A stretch of DNA of 64,000 nt from Lineolata rhizophorae (GCA_010093515.1 MU001694.1:436557-500556); one strand, 5' to 3'; positions 37,132 through 49,608 are shown, counted from the stretch's first letter. Made by a program: numbers and translations. The notes: generated by a model not told the origin, from the letters alone.

Positions 37132-39553
37132 TCACGCAGTACGACCGTCGCAGTCCGGAATTTTAACACCATCCTTCAGATTCCTGTTAACATCCATCAA
37201 GCCCCACTTGTCTTCCCACTCTTTCCCATCCTCATTAAACTGGATCTTCCATGGCTCGTCAAAAGCTTCAAACCTATGAATTATGTTAGCAAAATGAATG
37301 CCTCGCGCAAGACCTCTTAGGCACGCCGATTAAAGCTCACCAGAAATATGCGGTTCCATTCGTTAAGCTCTGGCAAACCCAATGCTCCATGAACGTGTTC
37401 ATCTCGTCGATGCCGGCAACGCTTCCTTCGGTACACGACGAGGCGCTGCCGCAGCTCTTGCCGCCAGCACTCGGCCAGCCAACTTCGCTGATGTAGTTCT
37501 TCTTGTTCGTCCCCTCCGTAAGAACGACGTCTTTCGTGGTCCAGAAGTTCCACGTCCACGCGGCCGCCTCGTCGGCCGTGACGCCGGCAAAGAAGGGGTG
37601 AATGTTGGCCATGACGATGTCAACCTCCGACGCCAGCTGCTGAGTCCAGTTGTCGCCGAGATCGGAAGTGGCAAGTGGAAGATCCAAGTCCCGCTCGGTG
37701 AGGTTTGACTTCACGTCGGCCAGGACCTCGGCGAGTTCCGTGGAGGTGAGGTCTTCGCGGAAGAGAACCTCATTGCCGATGATGACGCCGGCAAAGGGGT
37801 CCGCGCCGTGGTCATCCAGCAGGGAATACATTTGGTGTAGCTGGCGATCGTTGGTCGTGTCGTTCGGACCGAGCCAGACACCAAGCCACACTTTGACATC
37901 AGTCAGTTCGAGGCGGTCAATGGCGTGAAGCACCATCTCGGTCTGGTTGCAATCGGTGCCGTACAGGCGAATCTCCTTGGTGAGCTGGGAAAGCACGGCG
38001 ACATCTCGGGTCACGTTGTTCTGGCTCGGCTTCGTGTTGATGCAGTCCGGATACTGGGCGTTGAGCGGCGTGTAGTCGATGCCGGGGAAGACCCTGTGCA
38101 GATCGTCGTTGTTCATCAGATCTTGTATCTCGTCAGAATCGACGGAAAGGTCGCCTCTGCCGTCGTCCTCTTCAGCGCTCTCCGATGAAGAGGATGAGCT
38201 GCCACCGTTTGCATCTCGACTGCTGAGGACGCCCCCAATCACACCGCCCACGATAGCCGCGACGACAATAACGACTATGATGGTCCCGACAATCCAAGTC
38301 ATCTTTCTATTGCCACGCTTCTGCTTGGCGAGCCAGGTGCTCTTCTCGCCAGTGGGACCGTCGCTGCCACTGCCGCCCGGAACCGCGCTGTACTGGCCAC
38401 TGGAATCTCGGTTGCCAAAGGAAGAGAAAGCTCCGGCGGTCCCTGCGGCGCCAGCACCGGCGCCAACGACTGCGGCGCCGGCACCTGCAGCCAGGCCGTC
38501 GCGGCTGTGATTCTTTCTCCCCAAACTTAGGACCGATCTCCGCTGCGAACCTCGTTGCGTGATGCCGTCGTCGCCATCGTCCTCGATGTCCCGAGGGTCG
38601 AAGACGGCCATATCCGGGCCCAAGGCGTTCTGCGAAGTCGAGTACTGGTTGTAGGGGCTGTCGGCGTAGAACTGGTTCTCCCGGTGAAACCGTTCCGGGG
38701 AACCGTGATGGTCGAGAGGCATTCCCCTCTCTGGCGAGAAGCCGGCCAGCGCTGCGGCGCCTGGAGATGCCGCTGCCGTGGCAAGTGGGGCGGTAGAGGC
38801 GAAGGAATCTTGCGATGGAATGGGGTAAGGCGCTGCCGCAGCACTCGTTTGTTCGTAACCGGCAGGAACATCCAGACTGCTGCCCAAACCCCTCTCCTGC
38901 GGGCCTAGGCGCGCACCACTCAATCCCCCGCCCTCGCTCCTCCCCCAGTTGTTGATATCTTGGAGCGCCTGCAACCCGCTCTCACGCTCGTTGTTCGCAG
39001 CCACGCCCAGGGCGATGCCGGCAATGCCACCGCCGGCGGCCCTCTCGCCCAGATTGTCGCTCCCGGGCGTGGTGAAGGACTCTCTTCGAGCCGAGACGGG
39101 GGAGTTGTGGTCGTACCCGACCTCGCGGCCCCATATCCTGCCGTCGGGATCCTCGTGTCCGGCCGGAAGGTCTGATCTCCTCCCCGTTGTTCCATGGCCG
39201 TACGAACCCGCGGGAGGCTGCGAGTAGCCGGCCATTGGAGGGGGCGAGACGGGCTTTCGCGAGATGGAAGGCCGGGCGTACTGCTGGTGTTGGCCTGAAT
39301 ATGAAGCGGCAGGTGGAGGCAGGACGTCGTGTTGCCGTTTGGCTTGGAGCTGGCTGAATGCGCTGGAGGGATGCATTCCTGGGTGCACTCGGTGCACTGG
39401 CGGCGGAGGCGGCGGAGGGCCGTCGTCTTGGGGCGGAGAACGCGACATCATGGGGTGTTGCTGCTGGGGCATTCCGAGGCCCGGCTGAGGCACGGACGAT
39501 CGAAGGGGGCCCTCGTCGTCATCCTCGAAGGAATAGCGATTGTGGGAGGCCAT
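37132..39553 (-). CDS. btgC: GH17 endo-1,3-beta-glucanase/transglycosidase, type II membrane protein (BtgC-like)
   Basis: Cell-wall beta-1,3-glucan-active enzyme anchored in the plasma membrane. Exon 1 (39553-37341) and exon 2 (37273-37132) give about 784 aa; splicing restores [14 protein letters not shown], the conserved end of the GH17 barrel. The cytoplasmic N-terminal 400 residues are Pro-, Gly-, Ala- and Gln-rich and low complexity. A single membrane helix [20 protein letters not shown] starts at residue 418, followed by a Ser/Asp-rich stalk and the catalytic domain. The proton donor is Glu595 in IGNEVLF and the nucleophile Glu690 in SEVGWPSAG. Several NxT/NxS sites fit a secreted domain. 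The orientation (short signal-anchor, long cytosolic head) matches Aspergillus BtgC; the exact symbol is by similarity. Confidence 0.92.
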
Positions 39554-41339
39554 GGCGCGAGGCGCAAGCGGGCGCGAAATGACGAAGGGCCTTCGCTAGC
39601 AACGGCGGTAGGAAGTCTGCAGGTTTTGGGCGCGAAGAAGCTTCGTGGCTCCGGGTTAGGGCGGCGCTGCGTGACACGAAGGGGTCGGCCGAAGCCTGCT
39701 AGGAACGGCCGTCGGCGGCAGCAGGTGAGCGAGCGGCGGACCAAAGAGCGGAAATGCCCAAGCGAACGAGCGCAGACTTGGACGGCGGACAATGCGTGGA
39801 GATGCAGGACGCTGGCGGAGAGAGTCGGGAGGGGCGATTTGCGCGGCCGTGAGAGGATACAGAGAGGCCGGCGTGGCTGAGCAGGGGCCGGCCCAGCCGC
39901 GCCGCGTATGTGCGCAGTATTTACGGCTGGCGGGCGGCGGGCGGCGGGTGGTGGTTGGCGGGCGCCCGAGCAACAGCGCGCGCCCTACCCCCTGGGCCCC
40001 CGGCGGCCAGCCCCCGCCCCGGCCAGCCCCCTCGCGCGCCGGCCTCACGAGCCCAGGCCTGCGCATCGCGTCCGGCGTGCGCGCGCGATCCGGCGATCTG
40101 TTTACCGAAACAGCTCGTTCTCGTCGCTTTCGTCTTCGGCCGTGCGCGCCGCCCGGGCCCCTTCGCCCAGTTCAGACGCCAGCTCGTTGCGTCCCCACAT
40201 CACGAGCGGCCGGCCCAACGTCGTTGGCCGCCCGTCGCCGTTCGCCCGCCGTTCGACACGGCCCGACCGTGCGCGCCGGGCTGACACCAGCCCTAGTGAT
40301 GGTCACGTCGCCGTTACGGACCAGACACCGTCTCGTCTATACTTAAACCCGCTCCTTGCGAAGTAGCACTATTCCCCCCCCCCTCTTCTTCGTTCTCGTC
40401 TGTCCCAATTGTCGGGAATCGGGAATGGTAGCAGATTGGTGCGAATTACATAGTTACATACAGCCTTTCGCGCTCTTGGAATCCGAACCCGCTGTGCTCA
40501 AGTGATCCCGATAGTCTTTTCGTCACGCTTCATCGCAGCCTAGTCTATCTTGACGCCCTCCTACCTATTCAACTGGTGGCAGTGCACTCTCGCCACTGTC
40601 ATTTCCGTCCCGCTAAGAGACGGAGCCAAGGGGCTCGTGAACCGCTGAACTAATCCGCAAGCAGCCTCAGGAAAGTTGCTACCTTTGTCGCAAACGGATG
40701 GCCGATTCTGAACTCCGCAATCGTAAGCAGTTGAACATTCGCAATTTAGAGTTTGCCAGTGCCTGAGTGCTAGCCTCGTTTTGCATAATTGTTCCCAGCC
40801 GACATTTCCAATACAAAAACCCACCACGTCCAACCTTTTTTATCCCACTCGTTGCGAGCTTGCTTTTCAATTGATGTGAGATGGCGAAGATTCACCTATC
40901 GAAGTCGCCAAAGCTGATTCGTCATTCTGCGTAATGTTTGGCACAGCAGTTTAGTTTCTTGCGGACAGGTTAGGGGAAAAAAAAAGAGTGGAGTGTAAAA
41001 AGACAAGTCTCGATGGAGCAATAACAACTCTAAGTGCGTGATGACATGGACCCCGACTTGCACGTTGAACGATATCACTTCCTCTTACTCTTCGTGGTGC
41101 TGGCCAACTCCCCATACTTCCTAAAGGCCGACGTCTACCGCATGTAGAAATTGACGACCGATGAGCTATCGGTTATGCTTATAAGAACGAGTAAGTCCTC
41201 AAACCGGAAGTAGTTCGTCATGGTGTTGAAGTGTGGGTCTTGCTTGGGTGGCTACTGCTTTCTCTTCTGATATTGATCTCTCGAGGGTGGTTGTGAGTGA
41301 GGCATTGAAGTGAAACCGAAGCGTGGTCAACGTACTTAG
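39554..41339. other. Intergenic, GC-rich then AT-rich
   Basis: The GH17 promoter side (39560-40350) is very GC-rich and open in many frames on both strands without domain support. 40380-41339 holds no supported gene. Confidence 0.5.
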
Positions 41340-41428
41340 CAGCACGGTCGCTCTGATAAATCTAGTGCAAGTTGACGCTGTCAAAGTATCTATACTCCTT
41401 GCGTGTGGGGTCCCATACCTACTATGGA
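41340..41428 (-). pseudogene. Relic of a DUF6590 gene 5' end
   Basis: On the minus strand the frame reads VWDPTRKEYRYFDSVNLH, then a stop (TAG), then IYQS. This matches the N-terminal motif of DUF6590 B (WVWGPERNEYRFFD...RWVYQSE). Two TAG codons, one just before VWD and one before IYQS, stand exactly where the family has Trp (TGG). G-to-A changes at both fit decay by repeat-induced point mutation or ordinary mutation. No DUF6590 core was found nearby. It lies 6 kb from the intact array with the GH17 gene between. Confidence 0.6.
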
Positions 41429-42345
41429 GCCTAGTCGAGATGGGAAATTGAGGAACTTGGGTCAATTAAGCGCGTGGACAACGGGCGAAACGCTCGAGTG
41501 GATCCTGTTGTTTGAGCTGCCAAAGCGAAAAAATTTCTTACACTTCCTTGGCTTTCCTATTTCGGCACTTGAAGTCACGGCAACTCTTGAGATGAGGATG
41601 CAGCAGTCTAATCCACGCGGGCAGGTTCTTGCCTGTAAGCACATTTTTGTCTCATGTCGTGGATCAGTTTCCAAGGCCTGGAAGCTGTGAAGAAACGGGG
41701 TTTGACATTCTAGGAGTGACTATTCTTGAACGTCTTGCAATTTGGTTCAGTACTCCGTCTGTGGACTGGCGTACTGTAGATACTATCCGCTACTCGAGCA
41801 TATGCCTAGGCATCTAATACGGAAGTAGTATTAGAGTCACCTCATTTTCGAACCCGTCGTGGATGACATTTCATGGAACCTCGTACGTAGGTTTTAGGGG
41901 ATAGACGGAACGCTTAGCTTAGACTCGCAAAAGTGCACTTCCGTCGACACGAAAAGGATAGCAAGACTAACTTTACATGCCCCTCTCGAATGGTATTGAT
42001 GTGTCGACCGTGGCGATACTGTCCCCCCACATCTGGGGACTACCGTAGGCGGTTACCTCATTCTGGTCTTTACTGGTCGAATCTCCTGCCCCGCGATATT
42101 ATGAACTATTGTTCCACACACGGATATCTCGGAAGCCCTCGCTGCGAGTCGGCCAAGTTGTAGACAACTATCCCTGACATTCAGCGCTAACCTAATATAC
42201 ATAAGAGAAGGGGTTGGCGGAGAGAATGCACACATGAAATACCAGAATTCGCCGAGCATCCCGACCTCAAAGCAGCGCCAGCATACTAACAATAGTCGAC
42301 CACTGATACGAGCCTTTTGACATGTGAATATAGGGCTCCAAACAT
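41429..42345. other. Intergenic, no supported gene
   Basis: Contains short unsupported ORFs. One minus-strand frame has KKFFRFG near 41520, but it lies on the wrong side of the DUF6590 relic to belong to it. Confidence 0.45.
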
Positions 42346-43628
42346 CTACTCGCGCGACTCGTCCTTCTTGATAGTCTCCTCATACTGCGGGGGAGCCTCG
42401 CCTTCGGCATCGATCTCTTCGACGATGTACACTTGCTTCTCAGAGTCCCGAACCGGGGATTCTTCCTCATCCTGGGCAACTGACTCGTACTGGCCATGGC
42501 GGCCGCCACGATGAAAACGAACATACAGGGAAGCGATGGCGCAACCAATCAGGACGCCGACGAGGTACGTGGCCATGCCGGCAGCGACGCCAATCAGAAT
42601 CGGAATGAAGATGGTGAAGAAGACGCCGAGAATGGTCCGGAGGACCTTTCGGGCGCCATGATGGCCGTGATGGCCGTGGTGGGGACCGTGGTGAGAACCA
42701 TGCTGAGGCCGACTCTGGTGGTGCGGGCCTGGGCGATGGTGAGGACGGCCGTGGCCGTGGTGAGACATGTCTGACTCGTCTTCTTGCGAAGCGGTAGGCG
42801 AGCTATGATGCGGGCGCCCGTGGCAGCCCTTTTGGATCTTGCCCTTGAACTCGTCGACTTTCTCTGCGAAGGCGGCGCGCCACCTGCAGAACCATTCGGA
42901 GAAGGTGCACTCGTCCTTGGCCTCGTCCGCTTGGGCGTGTTCGGTCGGGCTCATGTCACCGGGCGGGAGATCGGCGCTAGGTCCGACACCGGCTAACGTG
43001 AGCGAGCCGTCGGCAGCCTTGTACGCAGCGATGCCGAGGTCTACATTGACGGGCTGGCCTGACAGGGCCCGGATGCTGAGCGCGATAGGAATGAGCTCGT
43101 CCCCGCTCTCGCCAATGGTCTGCGCCTGTCCGAAGTGGAACTCGTAGCTAGAGATTTGAACGTGGGTCTTCAGGCTGTCGGACAAAGCGAGGAACTCGTC
43201 TAAGTCCTCACCTTCCTCGAACTGGGTGGTGAAGAGGGGAAGCGGAAGGAGGCTCGGGGGATAGAAGCGAACGCCGTTGAGCTCGAGAGTCGAAGGATCT
43301 TCGCCGACGGTGAAGTTCAAAATCTGCGTAGAGCGGGGCGTGTCAGCACACAGCAATTGTTATAGACGTGAGGGGGACATCAGGAACTCTCCAAACATAC
43401 CAAAGAGTTGTCTGCTTCCTGCCAAACGAACGCATCCGGGTCTCCAAGAGTCGGCCTGGCGATAAGGCACCCAGCGCACTCGACCTTGATGAGCTGGCTC
43501 TGCGGATCAGCGTCCAGAGCCTCGAAGGCGCCGCTGTGCACGTCGTCGGTCGACATGCCAGGCGGCAGCAGGAAGGCGTCAGCCGCCAGGGCCAACCAGG
43601 CCCAGAGGCCGAGCGAGCGCGGAGTCAT
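42346..43628 (-). CDS. Secretory-pathway membrane protein with His-rich linker (DUF7728-like)
   Basis: Exon 1 (43628-43401) and exon 2 (43323-42346) give 401 aa. The N-terminus MTPRSLGLWAWLALAADAF is a signal peptide, followed by a lumenal domain with VECAGCLI, LILNFTVGED (restored by splicing) and LELNGVRFYPPS. These blocks recur in a conserved fungal membrane family that I believe is DUF7728. A segment of about 36 residues contains 16 His (HHGHHGHHG repeats), then comes a hydrophobic region of about 35 residues (FFTIFIPILIGVAAG and following) and an acidic cytosolic tail with PPQYEET. The His-rich linker could bind metal ions (inference). Role unknown; ER or vacuolar membrane is a guess. 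Confidence 0.82.
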
Positions 43629-44450
43629 GATGGCGTGTTCGATTCGTAGACGAAGGGAGAAAGGAGCGGCGGTTAGCGTTGAGGGTGAGGAAAGTCGAGT
43701 AGCAGAGGAAACGGGATGGTGGCGGGAGAGCCGGAGGTGCGACTTGGTGGTCGGCGACTGCGCCCGGCTGGCACGGAGAGACAGCTCAGGTCGGACCCCG
43801 AGGCTTCGCCGCGCGGCTGACGCAAGCGGGTCCAATGTCACGTGCGCGTCTCCTGATAGCCGTTTCACGGCTCCCAAAATAAAGTCCCAGCCGCGCCCCA
43901 CGTTTCCCCTGCCCTTGTGGACTGATATGGCGCAACGCATAAGTATAGGCATGCTTGGTCATCACCGACGAGTTTCCGCACTCGCTGCTCGCTTACATTT
44001 CAAGCATTCGTCGAATTTTGGATTATGATTTGTTCGCTACATGCTGCTCTACAGAAGATCCTATTCGTAGCCGTATCGTGGCAGAAAACAAGGTCAAAAA
44101 ACAAAGACAAATTGGGGACCGAAGGGGAATCTCAACCGGCCTTTGGAGGTGGATCCAGTCATCATTCCCGTCTCTTCCATGCATTCGACCATGTTGCTGC
44201 TTCCCGAACACCTCTTCCCTGGGCAGCGTAGCGCATTCATTACGTTCATAAGCTGCTTGGCTTTGGAGTCAAGATACAAGGCAACTTTTAGGGTGCAATC
44301 TTACAAATTCATACCATCGCCAGTCGCCGACGCCGTAATCCGCCTCTCAATTGACGCCGAAGGGAAGAATCGAACTAGAGTCTGTGCATCGTGGTCAGGC
44401 CACTATGGACGGCTTTCCCCCAGAAGCGCAAAAGCCGCAGCGTGTGGCCT
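43629..44450. other. Intergenic
   Basis: Promoter of the DUF7728-like gene and 3' flank of the DUF8035 gene. No supported ORF. Confidence 0.5.
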
Positions 44451-46357
44451 TCATCTGTACCTGGTGCGTCTGCTGTCGTAGACTACGTCGCGTTCGAAAT
44501 AGCGGTCGTCGTAGGTTGGAGGAGGCAAGCGGCGACGGTTTTCGAGCTCTTCGCGCTCCCATTGAATCTCGCGGATGCGTGTGCGCCGGTCGCGACGAAT
44601 GTCTTCAGAAATTTCGACGAGGCGAAGGACATCCTCCTATAGGAGCCAGTTAGCTTGATGTCTCGTGCGATACGTCCGGAATAGCTTACGTAGCGTAAAT
44701 ACTCCATCACGTAGAAGAAATACTCGGTCTCCTCGTATTCATAGCCACGAGCGTCGAGCGCTTCCTTGAGAACCAAGTCCTTGGTGATCTCAGTCCACAT
44801 CTCGCGCGGACGAGGCTTGGGTGGTCCTGGGAGAGGGGGCACCCCGGGATCGCGGGTCGGGGCGGGGAGTCCAAAGTCGGTCGCGTAGACCTCATCGTCG
44901 GCGATGAACTTGGAGCGGCGAACGCCGTTGTAGCGCTGCCATGTAATTTCCTGCCCGCCGCCTCCCATCCCATCCATCTGGACGCGTTTAGTACCAGGCG
45001 GAACGTCGACGATGGTCCAGTCCCTCGTGGCACCGTTGTAACCCTCGCCAGGATATGCCCGCTCCATAGCCTTGCGGTTGTAGAAGTCTGCTTCGGCTTG
45101 GATGTCGTCGTCGTAATTGTTTCTCTGACGCGGTGCGCTCGATGAGCGCCTACGGGACACTTGCATGTCCTTCTCCCGTTCCTTGCGCTCGGTCACTTCT
45201 CGTTCATAGATGATGTTCTCGTCTGTGAAATTCCTGGAACCGCTGCGTAACCGTTAACTTTCGTCCGCTACCGATACCAATCGAAGGTCGACTCACCGAC
45301 GGCGAATAGCAATCTCGAGCTTTTCTTCCCTTGGAGGCGATGGCGGTGGCGGAGGAGGGGTTGGCGAGCGAGCTCTCTCAACACCTAGAGGAGCCATGTT
45401 AATACGGTCAAACGACAGGGGGCGAAGAAGCCACGTACCGTGATCAATGTGACGATGGTGAGTGATGATTTCTTGGTGAATTGGAGGCCTAATGATAGGC
45501 TCCGGCATTGGAGGAGGCGGAGGTGGAGGAGGCGGAGGCGTGGGCGACCGCTCGGTGCGGCGGATGATGATCTCCTCTTTCTCAGTCCTCGGTTCAGGAG
45601 GAGGAGGGGGTGGGGGCGACGGAGAATGGCGGTGTCTGTAGATGAATTCCTCCCGTTCGCGGGCAAGCAAGTCGCCTCGAGGCGGGGGCATGCTGCGCTC
45701 TCTGCGAGGTGGAAGGCTTCTTTCGCGGCGAGGACGGGGCGGAGAAGGGGAGACGTCGGTGTGGCGGTACACAAACTCATCCTTCTCAACCTCCTTGCGG
45801 CCTAGATCCGCTTCGCTGTGCCGAAACCTGAACTCGTCGCGCTCGTAATCGCCGCCCCGAGAGGGCGGACTCGGGCGCCTGCCTTCGCCGCGACGGATGA
45901 CGAAGGCATCGCGGTCGAAGTCGGGACGCCTGGGAGGGGGACGGCTCTCCTGTTCCTGGCGTCGAATGACCACCTCGGTCTTGTCCACCGACGAAGAGCG
46001 GGGGCGGCCGCGGGACGGTGGAGGTGGCCTGGACTCGCGCTCGTCGTGGCGGAAGGTGAACTCGTCTCGTTCATAGTCATCGCGGCCGCCGCGAGGCTGG
46101 GGGCGAGGAGGCGCGCGGTCGTAGGGGTCGCGGGCCCTGTCACCGGCCGGCACCAGGGCGCCGGCAGAGGTGCGGCCGTAGTCGTCGCGGAGGAAGTCGG
46201 GTTGGCGGCGGGACGGGTACTCGCGGTCGGGGGGAGCGGTGGAGCTGCGACTTATAGAATCGAAGTCGTCGTAGTCGCGAGCGCCGCGGCGGCCGTTGCC
46301 GTAGAAGTCGCGCTGGCGCTCGTCGTAGGCCTCGGCGATCGGGTAGCGGCGCGACAT
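44451..46357 (-). CDS. DUF8035 protein, Arg/Asp/Pro-rich, four exons
   Basis: Exons 46357-45439, 45384-45297, 45242-44690 and 44636-44451 give 581 aa. The first 54-nt intron is a multiple of three without stops, so it could be retained; I call it an intron from GTACGT/CTCTAG and a TTAAC branch site. The N-terminal half is low complexity: charged repeats of the type RDEFxFRH and ExxxxRR, and Pro runs. The C-terminus holds the conserved domain with REMWTEITKDLVLKEALD, YEYEETEYFFYVMEYLRY, EDVLRLVEISEDIRRDR and RTRIREI, characteristic of a fungal family of unknown function named DUF8035. Expected to be cytosolic or nuclear. The start at 46357 is chosen because upstream sequence is GC-rich leader. 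Confidence 0.82.
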
Positions 46358-47854
46358 GGCTGCGGCTTCCGGATGCTGCGGGCGGGACAGCGGAGCGGAG
46401 CGGCAGGCGCCGGCGAGCGGGACGTGACGGGGCGGCGCGGGGCAGGCGAGGAGCGGGGGAGCGCGGAAGCAGCGCTGGACAGAGAGCGAAAGAGGCGGGC
46501 GGGGCGGGTCAGGTAAAGTAGGTACGATGCAGCGACGAAGTGGTGACGGGAGTTGCGAGCGACTGCGGGAGGCTCCCCGGCTGGCAAGCGCGGCAAGACG
46601 CACTTATCACGGGCCCAGGTCGACCGGGGGGGGGGCGAGGTTGGCGGGCTGGCGCTGGCCCGGCGCAGGGAGAGGACGAAGCAAAAGTTGGTGGGGCGCG
46701 GTCGTGCGTCAGCTTGCGTCTGCGCCTGAAGCTGGGAACGGCGGGCCTCGCGGCCAATCAGGCGGCGGGGCCGCGTTGGGCGAGGCGGGGAGCGGGCGCG
46801 GCCGCGCGCCGGTCAGGCTTTGCTCTGCGTGACGAGCGCGGGCTGCAGCTGCCCGCGCGACGGCAGGAGAAGGACAAGGAAGCAGAAAGGTCTTCCGACC
46901 AGGACAACGGCGGCGAGCCCGCCGGTCGCTCATGGAGCGGTGGAGGAGGCGGAGGAGGTGGCGGGCGGTTGGGCCGAGGAGGCGGAGGAGGGGAAGGCGA
47001 GGGGCGCGGCGGGCGGGCAGCTTGGGCTCGAGGGCTCGACGGGCTGTCGTGGCCGCCAGCGCGCCAGGAAAGCGCCCAGGACCGGCACCGATTTAAGCCC
47101 GCGGCGCGGCCCAGTCCAACCCCGGCGCCGACCGTTTGTCGGCCCTAGAATTTCTCCCGCCCGCGCCGCATCCCGTCGCCTGCCCGCTCCTGCCTGCGCC
47201 GCGGCTCTGCGGTTCCACGTTCCTCGGGCGCCGCCTACGGCTCGAGGGAGGTCCCTTCCGTCCTGGCCCGCAAAGCACCTACCTGGTACCTAGGGCACCC
47301 TCCGGCGTGTCCCCTCCGTAGAGAAGTCGGGCCCATGCGCGCCCCATGCCGCGAGATCTCGACGTCCTCGAGCGCCGCCACGGACGCTTCTCTGCACGGC
47401 TGCGTCAAGGCGCGTGATTGAGCCTGGAATCGGGCGATGACGTCGTCGGCCGCGACAGGGGAAGCCCCGGCCCTCCGCTAAGCGAACAGGAGGCCGCGCC
47501 CGCGTCCTCTGCAGCCCCGGCAGCTGGGACCGCGGCGCCCCTGCCCTGCTCGCCGCCGCGTCCAACCTGCTCGAGCCTTGCGGAGGAAGGAACCATCTCA
47601 AACCACGGTCCGACCGGCGCCCCTGGGCCACTCGGCGTCGGTTCCCGATCCCGGGTTCCAAGGCCGGCCGCTCTCCCGCGTCGTCCGCGAGTCGTCGTCC
47701 TGCAGCGCCGCCCTCTCGGAACCAGATGGCAAGATGACGATCTCCTGCGTCCGTCCGCGCTCAAGCTCGAGCACGAGAGTCCCCAATACGTGGGTAATAT
47801 AGCTACGTTGCATCGCCGGCTATCTACCTAGGTATGTACAGGCACCCGGCCCCC
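46358..47854. other. Intergenic, very GC-rich
   Basis: Promoter side of the DUF8035 gene and 3' flank of the P450. Long overlapping ORFs on both strands are composition artefacts: Gly, Arg, Ala and Pro runs with no domain. No gene is supported. Confidence 0.5.
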
Positions 47855-49608
47855 TTACTCCACGAACGGCGTGAACTTGTCCATGTACTTCTCCGCCTCC
47901 GCGTTCTCCCGCTCCAGCACCCGTCGATGGGCCTCGCTCCGCACCCTGATGATGCACTCGAACTTCCGCGGCCGGATGTTGAAACCTTCTGTGTACGCGA
48001 AGACGTCGTACCGCCGGTTTGGAATCGGCAGGATGTCGTAGGCCCACACCAGTTTGGCGAGAGCAACGTACAGCGAGTTGGCCGCCAGGTCTGCGCCGGG
48101 GCAGATGCGCCGGCCCCAGCCGAATGAGGAATGGCCGCTCTTCGCCGGGTGAGCCCTGCCATGCTCCAAGGTGGGGCCCTTGGTCTTCTCCGCCAGGGTC
48201 GAGTCCAGGAACCGCGGAGGGTGGAAGTGCTGCGGGTTCGGGTAGTATTCGTCGTTGAGGTTGATGGCCCACGAGTTCCCCAGGATCGTCGTCCCGGCCG
48301 GGATGAAGTATCCCTGATACTTGTCGTCTTCGGTCGACGCATGCCTAATCGCGCGTCGGTTAGCTACCTGGGTTTGCCCTGTTGTTGGTTTCTTGCTTTC
48401 GGTGTAAGAGTCTTACGGTGTTCCTGTAACTGGTCAGCATCCGCTTCATTGGTGATCGAGGGTCGCCGTCACCCACCTCCGAGGACTGCGACTGGCCTCC
48501 ATCTCAACACCTCCTTTGCTAGTGCCCGTATATAAGGTAAATTCTGTTCATCCTCGAAGGCTGGCGTTCGGTCCGCTCCAATCACTCTGTCGACTTCCTC
48601 GTGCGCGGCCTCCAGTGTTTCTGGATGTGTGATGAGCGCCAAGAAGGCCGAGCAGAGCGTGGATGCTGTCGTGTCCGACCCTGCCCCGAAGAGGGACGCT
48701 GGCACAAACGCAAAGTCGCGATCGGACAGCGGGATGTGCTGCGTCTCGCGGAGCTCCAGGAGTAGCTTGCAGAGGGAGTCCGGCAGCGATTCGAGCTGGG
48801 AAGTCGCCTTGGCCCGCGCCATGTCCTGACTGACGACGTCCAGCAGTGCCAAGTTTGCGTTTGCCTCCAACTTTCCGTGTTCCTTGATGTCTCGCTTCCA
48901 TGGAGCAAGGAAATCGGGCATGTGCTTTAGGAACGGGAACGACTCGACCGCGTATCTTCCGGGCACATTGAGGGACGCGGAATATTGCATGAATTCGAAT
49001 CGCTGCCGGATGACTTCCGCGTTCAGAGAATCGATCCTATGACCGTACGCGACGGAGAACACCACGCTGGAAGTGAACCTCTCGAGCAACTTCTCCCAGT
49101 TTGCGGGATCGTGCAGGAGCTGGAAGCACAGTCGAGAAGCCTCGGCCTCCTGCACTGGCTTGTATAGGCGCAGCGCTCTCGGGGTGAGGGCGTAGTGAAG
49201 CAACTTCCTCCGAATCGACCACTCCTTGCCGTAAGGCTGCACCAGTATGGACGCATTATCCCAGTAAAGCTCCCCCATAGCCACCATTCGCGGTCTTGAG
49301 GAGTACTTGTTGCTCCTTTTCTCCATCAACTCAACAGCGACAACGGGATCTGATATAACAACTGTGGGGCGTCGGCCAATCCATATCGTGAAGATCGGAC
49401 CGTAAATTTTAGACCATTCTTGGAATTTCACCCACGGCTGTGATTTCGGAAGTACGAATTTGTTGCCGACGAACGGGAGAGGCCTCGGCCCCGGCGGCAT
49501 GCGATACTGAAGAATGACATCGTGGATGAAGATGAGTAGCGGTGCGGCCACGATGAGGGAAAGCCATGTATACGGCGACCACAAAGGAATTATCGAGGCG
49601 AGCGCCAT
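47855..49608 (-). CDS. Cytochrome P450 monooxygenase with a 7-nt microexon
   Basis: Haem-thiolate monooxygenase of the ER membrane; substrate unknown. Exon 1 (49608-48477), microexon GAACACC (48423-48417) and exon 3 (48344-47855) give 542 aa. The N-terminal membrane anchor (about 8-30) is followed by the Pro hinge MPPGPRPLPFVGN. I-helix GAGSDTTAS, the E-x-x-R motif in EVLRWRP and the haem loop FGWGRRICPGADLA (Cys461) are all present. Without the microexon the reading breaks at VAVLGG; with it the usual fungal sequence VLGGTPHASTEDD is restored. An alternative single intron with donor GTGACG would give GGGHAS, which fits the family less well. A LINE sits about 450 bp upstream of the start and may affect expression (inference). 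Confidence 0.9.

Noticed and set aside
39792-40366. Pro/Arg-rich ORFs upstream of the GH17 gene
   Set aside because: GC-driven open frames with no conserved features.
41462-41674. KKFFRFG in a minus-strand ORF, similar to FFKFG of DUF6590
   Set aside because: It lies upstream of the N-terminal relic, the wrong order for the same gene, and flanks do not match.
44350-44420. GTTCGATTC, tRNA B-box-like, on the minus strand
   Set aside because: No matching A box or acceptor stem could be paired.
46527-47831. Gly/Arg/Pro-rich ORFs between the DUF8035 and P450 genes
   Set aside because: Overlap each other on both strands; composition artefacts.
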